Origin: Methanomicrobium sp. W14
GTDB lineage: Archaea; Halobacteriota; Methanomicrobia; Methanomicrobiales; Methanomicrobiaceae
Assembly: GCF_017875315.1 (NCBI RefSeq)
Contig: NZ_JAGGMM010000002.1
Span: forward strand, 248,001-312,000
Reading direction: 5' to 3'
DNA: 64,000 nucleotides
A program made the position numbers and the translations under genes. The notes under the pieces are model-generated. The model worked only from the letters and a program-made list of their open reading frames with translations. It made no database searches and was not told the origin of the DNA. Positions 46,106-55,615 of this stretch are shown here, piece after piece. Positions within the stretch are counted from its first letter, which is position 1. Each line of letters starts with the position of its first letter.

Positions 46106-47247
46106 AAAAAATGCTTTTCTTTGAATTTGCAAAGAGAAATGTAAGGCTCAACTGGCTGAGATCCATTCTTGCCGTTATCGGGATAGTGATAGGTGTTGCT
46201 GCAATAGCTGCCATGGGAATGCTTGGAAACAGTCTTGTAATGGCGGTTTCAGACCAGCTTTCCGATGTAGGTGACTCAATTGTAATATATCCTTACGGGG
46301 GGACATATGACAATATATCCAAAAGACAGGTCAAGGATATAACGAACGCGGCAGGCGGAGGAGGAAACAAGGTGATTCCTCTTTACTCTGATTATGACGA
46401 GATAAAGGCAGGAGGTAAAGATGGTCTTGCAACTGTTTACGGGCTTGATACCGGAGATATGCCGGCTCTTCTGGGCCTGTCCGACGGGCAGTGGCTTAAA
46501 AGCTCGTCCGGATGCATGGTAGGATCAAAAATCGCCGAAGACTATTCACTGAAACCCGGGAGCAGGATAAAACTTGGCGGACATAATCTCAGGGTGGTAG
46601 GTATCCTTGAAGAAAGGGGCATGGGGTTTGATATAAGTCCTGACAATGCGATTTTCGTCACTGATAAATACATCACGTCGACGTATGACAAAGACAATTA
46701 TGACCAGGTCATAGTCAAGGTGGCTGATATAAACACTATAGATGCAACAATTGACGCCATTGAAAAGAAGATGAACAGGCGTCACGATGTGATTACTGCA
46801 TTTGACACAAAGGCGATTCTTGATACGCTTCTGACCACCTTTGACCAGATATCCATGTTTACAACGGCAATCGGGGGAATATCACTAATCGTTGCCGGAG
46901 TATCGATATTCAATGTCCAGATGATGTCTGTTACGGAAAGAATCAAGGAGATAGGAATTATGAGGAGTATCGGGGCCCAGAAAGCCGAAGTAATGAGAAT
47001 GTTTCTCTATGAAGCGCTGGTACTTGGTTTCCTGGGGTCTCTGATAGGCGCTATATTCAGTTTTATCGGCGGGTATCTTGCGGTGTACCTGGTTCTCCAG
47101 GATGCGTCGTATGTGCTTGAGCCTTCAACGCTTATTTATATTCCATTCGGAATGGCTTTCGGAATTGTAACGAGTCTTTTGTCTGGTCTGTACCCGGCAT
47201 GGAAAGCCTCAAACCTGAACCCGATAGAAGCCCTGAGACATGAATAA
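46102..47247 (+). CDS. ABC permease, MacB/FtsX family
   Basis: 381 residues: TM1 near the N-terminus (IVIGVAAIAAMGML), a long external domain (about 55-250; MacB-PCD-like) and three C-terminal helices with the coupling segment VTERIKEIGIMRSIGAQKAEV. Topology matches MacB without its own ATPase domain, supplied by the previous gene. GTG 46102 overlaps the ATPase stop; ATG 46111 is possible. Together with the CARDB and Yip1 genes it may export a peptide or lipid, or remodel the envelope. Confidence 0.93.
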   Translation: MKKMLFFEFAKRNVRLNWLRSILAVIGIVIGVAAIAAMGMLGNSLVMAVSDQLSDVGDSIVIYPYGGTYDNISKRQVKDITNAAGGGGNKVIPLYSDYDEIKAGGKDGLATVYGLDTGDMPALLGLSDGQWLKSSSGCMVGSKIAEDYSLKPGSRIKLGGHNLRVVGILEERGMGFDISPDNAIFVTDKYITSTYDKDNYDQVIVKVADINTIDATIDAIEKKMNRRHDVITAFDTKAILDTLLTTFDQISMFTTAIGGISLIVAGVSIFNVQMMSVTERIKEIGIMRSIGAQKAEVMRMFLYEALVLGFLGSLIGAIFSFIGGYLAVYLVLQDASYVLEPSTLIYIPFGMAFGIVTSLLSGLYPAWKASNLNPIEALRHE

Positions 47248-47253
47248 ATGGTT

Positions 47254-47469
47254 TTAAAGAGTTTTAAGGAACTCTTCAATCCATGAATCATCTTTTTTAA
47301 AAGAGAACTTGTAGTAATTTTCACCTGAAATTATTATAAGGCCCTGCGGGTCTGTACTAAAAAATCCGCATTTTCCTGCCATTACGGCATCCGTACTGAC
47401 TATAGGAATAACCGTGAAATTTCCTGCCGACCTTTCTTTTCCTGCCATTATCCCTGATTTATGCAGCAT
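47254..47469 (-). CDS. Small hypothetical protein in the gerW operon
   Basis: 71 residues. ATG 47469 is 8 bases after a perfect AAGGAGG, and the start overlaps the stop of the DUF2953 gene by 11 bp, strongly supporting translation. The sequence (MLHKSGIMAGKERSAGNFTV) is followed by hydrophobic beta-type strands (GLIIISGENYYKF). It recognises no family known to me and has no membrane helix. By position it may work with the DUF2953/GerW pair. Confidence 0.7.
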   Translation of the reverse strand: MLHKSGIMAGKERSAGNFTVIPIVSTDAVMAGKCGFFSTDPQGLIIISGENYYKFSFKKDDSWIEEFLKTL

Positions 47470-48082
47470 TTACGGTTCCTCCTTTAATCTTTGAACATTT
47501 TTTGGCTGCCAAAACTTTTCTGTATACTGCTATTGCAGGTGAAAATAACTTGTATGGCTTTTTCGCAATTATATCGCACCTGAATTCAGGTTCAAACCCG
47601 GATTCTTCAAAGTCCGGAAAGGCTTCTATGCAGACTCTTTCTTCAGGAGTCAGGATTCCCTTAATTGCCATTATATAGCCGTACATGACTGCCGTTTCAG
47701 CTGCGTCACCAAGGCCGAATTTTAGTTTCAGGTACAGTTTTTCTATTTCAAATGCATATATAATCTTTAAAAAATCGTTTTTTGCGTCCTTTAACGGCAA
47801 AAGCATATCCAAAGATAACCCTGCATTTTCCTTCTTTTTTTCGTCTTTATTAAGCAGGTCTTTTTCCGTAATTTTCAGGCCGCAGAACCACACCTTAAGA
47901 ATTTTGTCTTTTGTAATGTCGGCCTTTATTCTCAGAAAGCCCCATATAACATGAAATTCCGCGTAGTTTCCGGCACAAGGTTTTGTCCCTGCGGATATTT
48001 TTACCGGTATTGCAAAAATGTGAAGCAGGACAATTAAGAATACGGCAGAGACCGCAAAAAATATTATGCTGAGAATGTCCAT
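47459..48082 (-). CDS. DUF2953 membrane protein
   Basis: 207 residues. One N-terminal membrane helix (FFAVSAVFLIVLLHIFAIPV) anchors a soluble domain containing FGLGDAAETAVMYGYIMAI, typical of DUF2953. In Bacillus the DUF2953 protein YtfI is next to the GerW-like YtfJ, and this pair is found here in a methanogen. The C-terminal region is Lys-rich and ends near the start of the following gene. Function unknown in archaea. Confidence 0.85.
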   Translation of the reverse strand: MDILSIIFFAVSAVFLIVLLHIFAIPVKISAGTKPCAGNYAEFHVIWGFLRIKADITKDKILKVWFCGLKITEKDLLNKDEKKKENAGLSLDMLLPLKDAKNDFLKIIYAFEIEKLYLKLKFGLGDAAETAVMYGYIMAIKGILTPEERVCIEAFPDFEESGFEPEFRCDIIAKKPYKLFSPAIAVYRKVLAAKKCSKIKGGTVNAA

Positions 48083-48094
48083 CTCAATCTTGTC

Positions 48095-48490
48095 TTATTC
48101 TTTCTTTTCCTCTTTTTTTGCTTCCTTTGGTTCTTCTTTTGCTTTTATGACTTTCGCGACTTTTGGGAGGAGGTCGCTTCCTATTGCAGATATTGCCTCA
48201 CTTACAGGTCCGGGCTTTCTTACGGGGACAACTTTTACTGCGTCCGGGCCGTGTCCTTTTTTGTCTATTATTACGACTGCGACAGCAGAGACTCCGCCGC
48301 CTCCCCCTGTTCCGCCGCAGTCCCCGTTCTCTTTTTTGCTCCCAAATCCTGCCCCAAATCCGAATCCTGCCGATGCGACGGGTATTATTACGTGATCTCC
48401 TATCTCAACAGGCTCTCCAAGTGTGGAGCCGGCTTTTACGAGTTTATTTACTTCATCGAGTGATTTTTCAAACAGTTCTTCGGTATTCAT
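48095..48490 (-). CDS. GerW/YtfJ-family protein
   Basis: About 131 residues. The conserved core is VIIPVASAGFGFGAGFGSKK, then a glycine-rich stretch (CGGTGGGGGVSAVAVVIIDK), and a charged Lys/Glu tail (about 105-131). In Bacillus GerW is a spore protein; archaea do not sporulate, so another role is expected. GTG 48499 forms part of the SD (GAGGTG), so ATG 48490, 6 bases beyond it, is the start. First gene of an operon with DUF2953 and a 71-residue protein. Confidence 0.85.
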   Translation of the reverse strand: MNTEELFEKSLDEVNKLVKAGSTLGEPVEIGDHVIIPVASAGFGFGAGFGSKKENGDCGGTGGGGGVSAVAVVIIDKKGHGPDAVKVVPVRKPGPVSEAISAIGSDLLPKVAKVIKAKEEPKEAKKEEKKE

Positions 48491-48559
48491 TTCTGACACC
48501 TCTTTGTGTAATGAGGTAAAATAGAGATACTTGTATAAATATGTATACCATCATGAAGA

Positions 48560-48775
48560 CCCGGTTGGTTTACCTTAGACTTTCAATGGTTTAATTCAAA
48601 GATATCATTCAGGTAAAAAGATGCACCTGAATACCCATTAAAACAGAGAAAAAAAGTAAAAGAAAGTTATTGTCCTTTATTATCCAGACATTATCTGTAC
48701 GTATTATTTTCATTTGCATCCGGCGTAGTTCTGCTGTCACATGAAATGTCTTTTTGACAGCCTCTTTTTTTTAAT
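48560..48775 (+). ncRNA. Possible small RNA with a terminator
   Basis: A shared TATA-like element (TATAAATA, 48534-48541) could serve both strands. On the plus strand it would give a transcript beginning near 48563. That transcript would contain ATTCAGGT (48607-48614) pairing perfectly with ACCTGAAT (48625-48632), and end at GCTGTCA (48733-48739)/TGACAGC (48755-48761) followed by CTC and eight T. There is no open frame of note. A plus-strand terminator has no upstream plus-strand gene to serve, which is the main argument for an RNA gene. Confidence 0.35.
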
Positions 48776-48844
48776 TTCAGCTCAGCTTCAAAAGTCAGAT
48801 CTGCAAAGTCCTGATATTCCCGGCCTTTTTCCTTTAGTTCACAA

Positions 48845-50098
48845 TCAGTTCTTCTGAAATATTACAACCCTGTTTGTGTTTGTCCCGCGTTTTTTGTTTG
48901 AAATCCCCCAGATATTGGAAGTCTTTGTAAAATTCTGTTCATTGATAAGAGTGCCTGCGCATTCAAAACCTGCGTTTATCCCCAGGGGAAAAACATGTTC
49001 GTCAAGGTTTAAGCTTCCTTTTCTTATTTCTCCCACTTCAAACGCAACCCAGCCGCCTGGTTTTGTAATCCTGTAAAGTTCATTGAATACTTCTCCCATG
49101 ACTTTGCACCACCCTTTAAGGGTCGGTGACATGGTTATGCTTTTTCTGATCTCCTCTGCGTCAAGCGAGTTGAACCAGCACCTAAGCCAGTTGTCATTAT
49201 CATAGCGTACTATATCAAGAAAAGGAGGAGACGTCACAGTAAGGGATACTGAAGAATCAGGAATTCCAGACGTTTTTGTTGCATTATTCGTAAGAAAAAC
49301 GGCGTTTTCGCCACTTTTTCTCAGTTTTTTCAGTTCATTTTCGTTTACGTTTTTCAGAAGCCTTCTTGTTTTTTTCAGGATGAGCTCTGTGGTATTCCTG
49401 TATTCAGGCGTCTGCTTTCTCTGTGCATTGATTTTTACCTGCCTCTCCTTTGATACGGCCTGGTTGGGAGGGAGAGTGTAGACCGAAAAAAATCCGGGTG
49501 AATGCCCTGTAAGGCGGTTTGTTGCGACCATTCTTATCCATTTGTCGCAGATATCTTCTGTTCCGGATGCTCTTCTTCTTTCGAGGTAATTCCTGAGCGA
49601 CACAATCTCAGCCTCGGTGTCAGGGTGATAGAACATTGAAAGCGTGTGTGTTTTTATGTCAGCCCTTTCGCTTTCTATGCAGGAAAGTCTTCTTTCAATG
49701 TCACCGTATTCCGGGACAAGAAGCCTGGGTCTGCACAGTATTCCGCTTAAAGGATTTATGTCGTTTGAAACCACTTCTCTTCCGAGTAGGCCCGCCTCGA
49801 TTGCTGTTGTGCCCCTGCCGGTGAAAGGGTCGTACACGATATCGTTTTCGTCCGTTAGAAGCTCAATAAAAAAACGCGGTAACTGGGGCTTAAAACACGC
49901 CCTGTATGATATTTCATGAATCGATGAAGCCTGTCTTTGTTTTTTTGTCCAGAAGCTGTTTGTAAAAGACTTTATGCCTTTTGATTCCGACACTACGGTT
50001 TTAAGCACACAACCGCATTCCTCCGATCCGTGGAAATCAGGGTCTTTACAGCTTTTCAGGTACTCGTGCAGCTCTGAAACAGACGAAACTTCGGGCAT
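48845..50098 (-). CDS. Orphan DNA methyltransferase (N4-cytosine/N6-adenine type)
   Basis: 417 residues. SAM-binding motif DPFTGRGTTAIEAGLLGREV is near residue 92, and the catalytic motif TSPPFLDIVRYD near residue 283, so the order is the reverse of CcrM-type beta enzymes. SPPF suggests exocyclic amino methylation. The region between (about 150-270) probably recognises DNA. Substrate N-terminal ESKGIKSFTNSFWTKKQRQ is conserved in this subfamily. No restriction enzyme is nearby, so it is an orphan, possibly regulatory. Confidence 0.85.
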   Translation of the reverse strand: MPEVSSVSELHEYLKSCKDPDFHGSEECGCVLKTVVSESKGIKSFTNSFWTKKQRQASSIHEISYRACFKPQLPRFFIELLTDENDIVYDPFTGRGTTAIEAGLLGREVVSNDINPLSGILCRPRLLVPEYGDIERRLSCIESERADIKTHTLSMFYHPDTEAEIVSLRNYLERRRASGTEDICDKWIRMVATNRLTGHSPGFFSVYTLPPNQAVSKERQVKINAQRKQTPEYRNTTELILKKTRRLLKNVNENELKKLRKSGENAVFLTNNATKTSGIPDSSVSLTVTSPPFLDIVRYDNDNWLRCWFNSLDAEEIRKSITMSPTLKGWCKVMGEVFNELYRITKPGGWVAFEVGEIRKGSLNLDEHVFPLGINAGFECAGTLINEQNFTKTSNIWGISNKKRGTNTNRVVIFQKN

Positions 50099-50180
50099 AA
50101 CTCTGCTGTATTATTTTGGTTCAGGCTGATGTTATCTCTTCTGGAAACTGTGACTGCAGCAAATTAAATAGACAACAATG

Positions 50181-50190
50181 TATAAATATA
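50181..50190 (+). promoter_or_regulatory. TATA box of the trpB2 gene
   Basis: TATAAATATA is centred 27 bases before ATG 50213 and there is no SD. This is the expected arrangement for a leaderless archaeal transcript. Confidence 0.6.
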
Positions 50191-50212
50191 TACAAAGATA
50201 AACAGATATTCT

Positions 50213-51574
50213 ATGCCAACAAAGATAATCCTGGATGAAAACGAGATACCCGATAAATGGTACAACATCCAGGCGGATATGCCCAATCCCCTGGGCCCTT
50301 CCTATAACCCGATTACAAAGGAGCCCGTAAAACCTGAAGACCTTGCACCGATATTTGCAAAAGAGCTGATAAAGCAGGAGGTCAGCACAAAACGCTACAT
50401 CGATATCCCCGGAGAGGTCAGGGATATCTACACACTGTGGAGGCCTTCTCCCCTTTATCACGCGGAAAGGCTTGAAAAACTATTAAAGACGCCTGCAAAA
50501 ATATACTACAAATACGAAGGCGTAAGTCCTGCCGGGTCGCATAAGCTCAATACGGCCGTTGCACAGGCTTACTATAATAAAAAGGACGGAATAGAAAGGC
50601 TTTCAACCGAGACCGGTGCAGGCCAGTGGGGTTCGTCCCTTGCCTTTGCGACGAAGCACTTTGGAATGGAATGTACGGTCTACATGGTGAGGGGGAGCTA
50701 TGAGCAGAAGCCCTACCGCAAGATGATGATGCATACATGGGGTGCGAAGTGCTACCCGAGTCCGACCAGCCTGACAAAGTCCGGCAGGGCAATCCTTGAG
50801 CGTGAACCTGACACCTCAGGAAGTCTCGGGATTGCAATATCGGAAGCTGTAGAGGACGCGGTCACGCACGAGAACACCAATTATGCCCTGGGTTCGGTGC
50901 TTAACCACGTGTGCATACACCAGAGCATCATAGGTCTTGAAACCAAAAAACAGCTTGAATACGATGATAAGACTGCCGACGTCGTTATAGGCTGCGCAGG
51001 CGGGGGCTCCAACTTTGCGGGAATTGCTTTCCCGTTCATAAAGGACAAAATAGATGGGAAAAACCCTGATCTTAGGGTTATTGCAACAGAGCCGACCGCG
51101 TGTCCGTCGCTTACAAAAGGGCTTTATGCGTATGACTACGGCGATGTCGCAGGTCTTACCCCAATTATGCAGATGTACACCCTTGGTCATGACTTCATAC
51201 CTCCTTCAATTCATTCAGGAGGGTTGAGGTATCACGGGATGTCGCCGCTTGTTTCAAGGCTGCATGCCGACGGGCTGGTAGATGCGGTTGCATATCACCA
51301 GAACGAGGTCTTTAAGGCGGGCGTTGCATTTGCAGGTGCTGAAGGGATAATACCTGCACCTGAGTCGGCACATGCAATAAAGGCTGTCTTTGACGTTGCA
51401 GAGGAGTGCAGGAAAAAGGATGAGTCCAAAACGATTGTGTTCAACCTGAGCGGGCATGCGAACTTTGATATGACTGCATACGAGGCATATTTCGAAGGAA
51501 ACCTGCCTGACTACGAATATCCCGCAGACCTTATCAAAGCGTCCCTGAAAAAACTCCCGCAGGTGCGGGCGTGA
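50213..51574 (+). CDS. trpB2: Tryptophan synthase beta chain-like protein (TrpB2)
   Basis: 453 residues, the longer TrpB2 form found in archaea. PLP lysine is in [18 protein letters not shown]; the phosphate loop is [30 protein letters not shown] is conserved. It joins indole and serine to tryptophan, and members of this group can also act on phosphoserine in some archaea. No trpA lies near. It starts leaderless and is followed 35 bp later by an NAD-kinase-like gene. Confidence 0.93.
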   Translation: MPTKIILDENEIPDKWYNIQADMPNPLGPSYNPITKEPVKPEDLAPIFAKELIKQEVSTKRYIDIPGEVRDIYTLWRPSPLYHAERLEKLLKTPAKIYYKYEGVSPAGSHKLNTAVAQAYYNKKDGIERLSTETGAGQWGSSLAFATKHFGMECTVYMVRGSYEQKPYRKMMMHTWGAKCYPSPTSLTKSGRAILEREPDTSGSLGIAISEAVEDAVTHENTNYALGSVLNHVCIHQSIIGLETKKQLEYDDKTADVVIGCAGGGSNFAGIAFPFIKDKIDGKNPDLRVIATEPTACPSLTKGLYAYDYGDVAGLTPIMQMYTLGHDFIPPSIHSGGLRYHGMSPLVSRLHADGLVDAVAYHQNEVFKAGVAFAGAEGIIPAPESAHAIKAVFDVAEECRKKDESKTIVFNLSGHANFDMTAYEAYFEGNLPDYEYPADLIKASLKKLPQVRA

Positions 51575-51609
51575 AATAGTGGTAAAATAAAGGTATATTA
51601 AAAAAAGTT

Positions 51610-52731
51610 ATGAAAAAAATCGGATTCCTTTTAAATCCCGTATCCGGGATGGGCGGCAGAGTGGCACTGAAGGGGACTGACGGAAAAGCCTCTCTTGCAG
51701 AAAAACTTGGTGCAGAGAGGGTTTCCGGGAAAAAAGCCTTCTCTTTTCTGGTGTCTTTTTTGGAAGAAAATACGGCTGATACGCAGTTTTTTGTGCCGGC
51801 AGGTGAGATGGGTGAGGACTCGCTGAAGGCTTCCGGAATTACAGGCTATAAGGTAATATCAGACCCCCTGTACCCTTCATGTGCTGATGATACAAAGGAT
51901 GCATGCAGAAAGATGCTTTCTGAAAACGTCTCCTTAATCGTTTTTTGCGGCGGAGACGGGACAGCAAGGGACGTTGTATCCGCCGTAGGGACAAAAGTTC
52001 CCGTGCTTGGCATACCGTCCGGGGTCAAGATGTTTTCAGGAGTATTTGCGGTTACCCCGCAGGCGGGTGCAGAGATAGTCCGGGCTTTTCCGGACATACC
52101 GGTAACCGATACCGAAATAATGGATATAGACGAGGAGGAATACAGGAAGGGGAACCTCAGGTCAGAAATTTACGGTATCGCAAAGGTCCCCTTTATTCCC
52201 CATAAAAGACAGGGCGGAAAGTGGGTCTCTTCAGGAAGCGACGAGAGAAACCGCAAAGAAATAGGGGATTTTCTTGCGGAAATCGTGGGAGACGACATAC
52301 TTTACCTTGTCGGGGCAGGCTCGACAGCAAAAGCTTTTCTTGACTCGATGAACATCAGGGATTATACGATTCTCGGCGTTGACGCGTTGTACAACAAAAA
52401 GATAATCGGAAAAGACCTGGGAGAAAAAGAGATACTCTCCCTTCTTCTGAAGTATGAAAAAGTCATTATCATATTGAGCCCTATTGGGGCACAGGGTTTC
52501 GTCCTCGGGCGCGGGAACCAGCAGTTTTCACCGGAAGTGATAAAAAAGGCGGGTGTCGGGAGTATATTTGTCGTTGCAACCGGGGCCAAGCTCAGGGTTA
52601 CAAAAGAGCTCTTCATAGATACCGGAGACCCCAAATTAAACGGCATGTTTCCGGATTCTATATCAGTTATATGCGGGGACTCCCTTGCACAGAGAGTTCC
52701 TGTTGCCGATACGGGCGTTAACAGAAGATGA
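51610..52731 (+). CDS. ATP-NAD kinase-like protein (AcoX/COG3199)
   Basis: 373 residues. The NAD-kinase fold signature is FCGGDGTARDVVSAVG (GGDGT), with GIPSGVKMFSGVFAVTP and LVGAGSTAKAFLD later. COG3199 members are called predicted polyphosphate/ATP-dependent NAD kinases; the related AcoX protein sits in acetoin clusters in bacteria. The phosphoryl substrate is not certain. N-terminus KKIGFLLNPVSGMGGRVALK is typical. It starts at ATG 51610 with no SD and appears to be cotranscribed with TrpB2. Confidence 0.85.
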   Translation: MKKIGFLLNPVSGMGGRVALKGTDGKASLAEKLGAERVSGKKAFSFLVSFLEENTADTQFFVPAGEMGEDSLKASGITGYKVISDPLYPSCADDTKDACRKMLSENVSLIVFCGGDGTARDVVSAVGTKVPVLGIPSGVKMFSGVFAVTPQAGAEIVRAFPDIPVTDTEIMDIDEEEYRKGNLRSEIYGIAKVPFIPHKRQGGKWVSSGSDERNRKEIGDFLAEIVGDDILYLVGAGSTAKAFLDSMNIRDYTILGVDALYNKKIIGKDLGEKEILSLLLKYEKVIIILSPIGAQGFVLGRGNQQFSPEVIKKAGVGSIFVVATGAKLRVTKELFIDTGDPKLNGMFPDSISVICGDSLAQRVPVADTGVNRR

Positions 52732-52823
52732 TACGTAAAGAAAAACAGAGAGGAATCTCCGTGGGAGTTAAAGCGTTTAACTCATTTCATCCGCTCCTGT
52801 TATATGCATTCTTTCTGTAAATT

Positions 52824-53132
52824 ATGAGAACAATGGAAAGCATCAGAGTTTGTATCAACGAAAAGGAAGCAGAAGGTTTTGTGATTCCCATAGGAAAAGT
52901 CAGCCTTGTATTCATGAAGACTGAAAAAGGAATGATTGGATGCGGAGCTTTTGATGTCGGAGCTCTTGAAAAGTTCGGGTACCCGGCGGCGAAGGTAAAA
53001 CCTGCAGGAAATTCCGTAAAGGACATTAACGATCTTTTGTCTGGAGAAATTGCGGCTGCAAATTCTTCTGCCGAAAAACTCGGGATAAAGAAAGGAATGA
53101 GCGGAAAAGAGGCTGCCGCATTTATAGTCTGA
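52824..53132 (+). CDS. DUF1805 protein
   Basis: 102 residues, COG3377. Core: EGFVIPIGKVSLVFMKTEKG, IGCGAFDVGALEKFGYPAAK and a C-terminal Ala/Lys-rich helix. The structure of this family from methanogens and thermophiles is a small beta-sandwich-like fold of unknown function. It has a TATA-like TTATATGC about 25 bases upstream and seems to be monocistronic. ATG 52833 is a second in-frame choice. Confidence 0.82.
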   Translation: MRTMESIRVCINEKEAEGFVIPIGKVSLVFMKTEKGMIGCGAFDVGALEKFGYPAAKVKPAGNSVKDINDLLSGEIAAANSSAEKLGIKKGMSGKEAAAFIV

Positions 53133-53169
53133 ACAACATCTTAAATTAATAATTAATTGTTTTTTTGTT

Positions 53170-54336
53170 TTAACGGCACTTTTGTTCAGGGTTTTTTATC
53201 AGGTAGTTTACAGCCTCCCCTATATCGGAGCGGTCTATTATTGAGACTTTGTAATGCTTTGCTATCATTTTTCTGACTTTTTCAGATTCGACCCACCCGT
53301 TGTCGAGCCTGTTTATTATGCTGTCTATCTCTTTTATATGTGGAAGAATTTTGCCTGCAACTTCAGGGCATTCAAGGTCTACGATTCCAAGGATTACCTG
53401 CAGCGGGTTTCTTATATGATCGTTTAAAATAGCGAACTGCTCCATGTTTTTATCTATCTGCATGAAAGCATCCTTTTTTATCTTGTCCATCAAATGGTAT
53501 TCTGTCATATCGCGGAGATATAATACGGACTGTCTGAATTTGCCGCTTTCAAATATCGGGAGGTTTCTTGCGCTGTATATCGCGACATCACCCCCGTGCT
53601 TGTATTTTAGATTAATTTCAAAAAATTCTGTATATGCAGATGCGTTTTCCAGGTCAACATATCCTTCGTAAAAAAAGTATTTCCTGATATTTTTCAGGTT
53701 TTTTGCGTTTTCCGCTGATCCTGTTTCAGTTTTTCTGCAAAAAGTATCAAAGGCCTCATTGAATATCACAATGTCAAGGTTTTCATCAGCAACGATAATT
53801 ATGTCATTAAGGCTGTTTATCGTCATCCTGTACTGAAGTTCCGACTCTTTTACTGCGTCTTCAAGAATTTTTCTCTCGGTAAGGTCACGGCATACGGCCG
53901 CTGCAAATGTGTCTTCTCCAAGTCCGGCAAGACTTATGTTTATTTCAGTTTTTATGCATTCTCCGTTTTTTTTGAATATATCGGCATTAAGAAAACCCGA
54001 CTGTTTTTTAAAGTTCAAAAGCATATTTGAGATATATTTCGCGGTTTTCTCACCTGTGAGATGACCGATATTTTTATTAAGAAATTCGCTTTTTGTGTAG
54101 CCGAGAGCCCTTTCTGCACGTCCGTTTGCATCTATAATGTTAAAGGACGGATAATCAAGAATAAATACCAGGTCACTTGTGCTGTCAAGAGCGGTCCTGA
54201 AACGCTTCAGTTCGTCCTCTTTATACTGCAGCATCGGGTAATAACTTTTTTTCAGTGTGTCCTCGCCAAAACCTATGATTCTTCTCCTGATCTCTTCAAG
54301 GCTATCTTTGAATGGTATTTTGTCATCTTCTGTCAT
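53170..54336 (-). CDS. Double-PAS protein with histidine-less DHp-like end
   Basis: About 388 residues, soluble. PAS 1 about 45-165 (LVFILDYPSFNIIDANGRAE), PAS 2 about 170-285 (LNDIIIVADENLDIVIFNEA), then the module ILNDHIRNPLQVILGIVDL ending GWVESEKVRKMIAKHY. Asp replaces the phospho-accepting His and no ATPase domain is present. The C-terminus adds about 30 residues with NYLIKNPEQK. I chose ATG 54336 over GTG 54348 because GGTGG lies 8 bases upstream. Signal input and partner are unknown. Confidence 0.82.
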   Translation of the reverse strand: MTEDDKIPFKDSLEEIRRRIIGFGEDTLKKSYYPMLQYKEDELKRFRTALDSTSDLVFILDYPSFNIIDANGRAERALGYTKSEFLNKNIGHLTGEKTAKYISNMLLNFKKQSGFLNADIFKKNGECIKTEINISLAGLGEDTFAAAVCRDLTERKILEDAVKESELQYRMTINSLNDIIIVADENLDIVIFNEAFDTFCRKTETGSAENAKNLKNIRKYFFYEGYVDLENASAYTEFFEINLKYKHGGDVAIYSARNLPIFESGKFRQSVLYLRDMTEYHLMDKIKKDAFMQIDKNMEQFAILNDHIRNPLQVILGIVDLECPEVAGKILPHIKEIDSIINRLDNGWVESEKVRKMIAKHYKVSIIDRSDIGEAVNYLIKNPEQKCR

Positions 54337-54439
54337 CCCTGTATCCACCAGCAGCTGTTTCTAATGTTTTTCTGACTGTCCGAAAAGTGGCGCTGTAATT
54401 GTATATTATTTTCAGGGAAATAAAACTGTGACGGAAAAT

Positions 54440-55615
54440 TTATACGCTGTCAAAAATTTTTATAATAAGTTTTTTGATGTCTTCTGAAGGCGGAAGTCTT
54501 GGGTTCGTGGCTATGCAGGGATCGACGACGGCTCTTTTTACGAGATCAGGAATATCCCCGTATGATGCGCCGAACGATTTGATGTCAGGGTATTTTTGAT
54601 ATTCCCCGTACATTGACAGAACCTTTTCTATAAGTGCGTCCGGAATTTTCTCGTCAGGGATTCCTTTGTTCTCAGGCATAATGGCTTCGGCTATTTTCCT
54701 GTACCTGCCGGGAGCTGAACTGAAATTGTAGCGTACCACAAATGGCATAACTATGGCACTTGAAAGCCCGTGTGGCATGTCATACATTCCGCCGAAAGCA
54801 TGCGACAGGGAATGTATAAGGCCAAGTCCGGCATTTGAAAATGAAATCCCCGCACACAGACTTGCAATGAGAGTTTTAAACCTGAAATCCGTATTTTCCC
54901 TCTGCGCCGGATCATATGGCAGCACCTCCCCTAAAATCCTTACAGCTTCAAGGGCCAGAATGTCGCTTATATATGATGAGCCGTTTGAGACATAGGCTTC
55001 AATGGCATGCGACAGTGCGTCTATGGCCGAATATACAGTAATTTCGTCCGGCTGCGTTGCAAGAGGGACGGGGTCAAGGAGTGAGACGTCCGGGACGAGG
55101 GATTTGGAGATAATAAGGTTCTTTTCCCTTTTTTCGGGGCAGGTGATTACAGCGTACTGTGAAACGTCGGCAGAGCTTCCTCCTGTTGTTGGTATGCATA
55201 TAAGAGGAGGCATCGGATTTTTCACCCTGTCAACTCCTATATAGTCCGAGATCTTTCCTCCGTTTGCGGAGATTATCCCTATGCCTTTTGAACAGTCCAT
55301 AATACTTCCCCCGCCCACAGCTACGATTCCCGTGCACTCCTCGGCCCTGTAAACCTCCGCGCCTTTGATTACGTCATAATCCCGTGGATTCTCGGAAATG
55401 CCTGTAAATAATTCATATTCAGCCCCGCCTTCAGAGAGGCTGTCTGTTATTCCGTTCATCCAGTCCATATCTAAAAGTCTTTCGTCTGTTGCCAGAAGAA
55501 CTCTCTTTGAATAAAAGCTGTGGGCATATCTTCCTGCAAAAATCCTCGAATTGTCTCCTGTGATATACTCCGGGGTGACTATCTTTCTAAGCTCTCTGTT
55601 TAAGGGAAGAGTCAT
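54440..55615 (-). CDS. Iron-containing alcohol dehydrogenase
   Basis: 391 residues. The NAD(P)-binding segment is VAVGGGSIMDCSKGIG, followed by PTTGGSSADVSQYAV; the metal ligands lie in DALSHAIEAY and HSLSHAFGGMYDMPHG (His-rich). It oxidises or reduces simple alcohols/aldehydes with NAD(P); in methanogens it may use ethanol or propanol. AGGAG is 8 bases before ATG 55615. Intact and monocistronic. Confidence 0.92.
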   Translation of the reverse strand: MTLPLNRELRKIVTPEYITGDNSRIFAGRYAHSFYSKRVLLATDERLLDMDWMNGITDSLSEGGAEYELFTGISENPRDYDVIKGAEVYRAEECTGIVAVGGGSIMDCSKGIGIISANGGKISDYIGVDRVKNPMPPLICIPTTGGSSADVSQYAVITCPEKREKNLIISKSLVPDVSLLDPVPLATQPDEITVYSAIDALSHAIEAYVSNGSSYISDILALEAVRILGEVLPYDPAQRENTDFRFKTLIASLCAGISFSNAGLGLIHSLSHAFGGMYDMPHGLSSAIVMPFVVRYNFSSAPGRYRKIAEAIMPENKGIPDEKIPDALIEKVLSMYGEYQKYPDIKSFGASYGDIPDLVKRAVVDPCIATNPRLPPSEDIKKLIIKIFDSV

